The notes under the pieces: model-generated | The model's input: only the letters and a program-made list of their open reading frames with translations | What the model was told of the DNA's origin: nothing | The model's database searches: none | Program-made: the position numbers and the translations under genes | Shown: piece after piece, positions 5,574 to 5,662 of the stretch | Position numbering within the stretch: the first letter of the stretch is position 1 | Layout: every line of letters starts with the position of its first letter | NCBI GenBank assembly: GCA_001777055.1 | Contig: MFCX01000026.1 | Span: 19,356-25,017, forward strand | Direction: 5' to 3' | Source: Candidatus Daviesbacteria bacterium RIFCSPHIGHO2_02_FULL_39_12 | GTDB lineage: Bacteria; Patescibacteriota; Microgenomatia; Daviesbacterales; UBA10151 | DNA: 5,662 nucleotides

Positions 5574-5662
5574 TGAGCCAGGAGATTGTATCCACCCCAG
5601 GGTCCAATAGTAGTTGAGATATTATCCAAAAGCAAGGGTGGAAATGCACAGATATCTTTTGG
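5574..5662. other. Unassigned tail with higher GC and crossing inverted repeats
   Basis: These 89 bases after the riboflavin kinase stop have about 44% GC against about 23% in much of the preceding gene. Two inverted-repeat pairs interleave: CCACCC (5592-5597) with GGGTGG (5636-5641), and CCAAAAG (5626-5632) with CTTTTGG (5656-5662). This order could form an H-type pseudoknot. No T-run terminator is visible and no reading frame here is recognisable. It may be the edge of a structured RNA, a 5' leader or the next gene; the window ends too soon to tell. Confidence 0.3.

Noticed and set aside
5573..5617. Tiny + strand ORF starting in a TAATG overlap (MSQEIVSTPGSNSS)
   Set aside because: Only 14 codons, with GGGG just 2 bases before the ATG and no recognisable sequence. 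The overlap alone is not enough to call a gene.
5447..5662. Minus-strand frame open to the right edge (includes FPPLLLDNISTTIGPWGGYN)
   Set aside because: It runs antisense through the C-terminal third of the riboflavin kinase gene, where AT-rich codons rarely give stops. No family is recognised and no ribosome site is visible.
5577..5662. + strand frame with GPIVVEIL resembling a prepilin cleavage site (G followed by E at +5)
   Set aside because: The residues after it (SKSKGGNAQISF) are polar rather than the required hydrophobic helix, and there is no ATG/GTG start in frame.

Overview
The window reads as chromosomal DNA of an AT-rich bacterium, most likely a Candidate Phyla Radiation (Patescibacteria) member of the Microgenomates type. 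This placement is an inference. It rests on an unusually compact alanyl-tRNA synthetase, a membrane protein with a baseplate-J-like outer part of the kind common in those genomes, a stand-alone riboflavin kinase domain, and a heptanucleotide repeat inside a coding region. Four of the six genes end in TGA and the others in TAA, with nothing suggesting UGA is read as sense, so the UGA-recoding lineages (Gracilibacteria, Absconditabacteria/SR1) are unlikely. All six genes lie on the + strand and fill almost the whole window.

Layout: (1) the 3' part of alaS, to 998; (2) a 58-base gap with a small perfect hairpin and a possible extended -10 promoter; (3) a large single-pass membrane protein (1057-3210) joining a degenerate actin/PilM/FtsA-like cytoplasmic part to a baseplate-J-like extracytoplasmic part; (4) a sortase (3207-3848); (5) ruvX (3848-4249); (6) mltG (4252-5208), which carries a (AAGTTCC)n tandem repeat; (7) a very AT-rich riboflavin kinase gene (5211-5573); (8) an 89-base tail of higher GC that I could not assign. 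From the membrane-protein gene onward, genes overlap or are separated by at most 2 bases, so they look like one translationally coupled operon.

The order alaS - x - ruvX - x - mltG recalls the alaS-yrzL-yrrK(ruvX)-yrzB-yrrL(mltG) cluster of Bacillus. Here the slot between alaS and ruvX holds the actin-like/J-like membrane protein and the sortase. Three genes act at the envelope: sortase (surface protein transpeptidation), MltG (cleavage of nascent glycan strands) and the large anchored protein. They are interleaved with housekeeping functions: tRNA charging, pre-rRNA or Holliday-junction processing, and FMN synthesis.

Most novel points: the fused pseudo-actin/TM/J-like protein coupled to a sortase, the doubly trimmed AlaRS, and the frame-sensitive heptamer repeat in mltG. 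I found no CRISPR array, insertion sequence, tRNA or rRNA.
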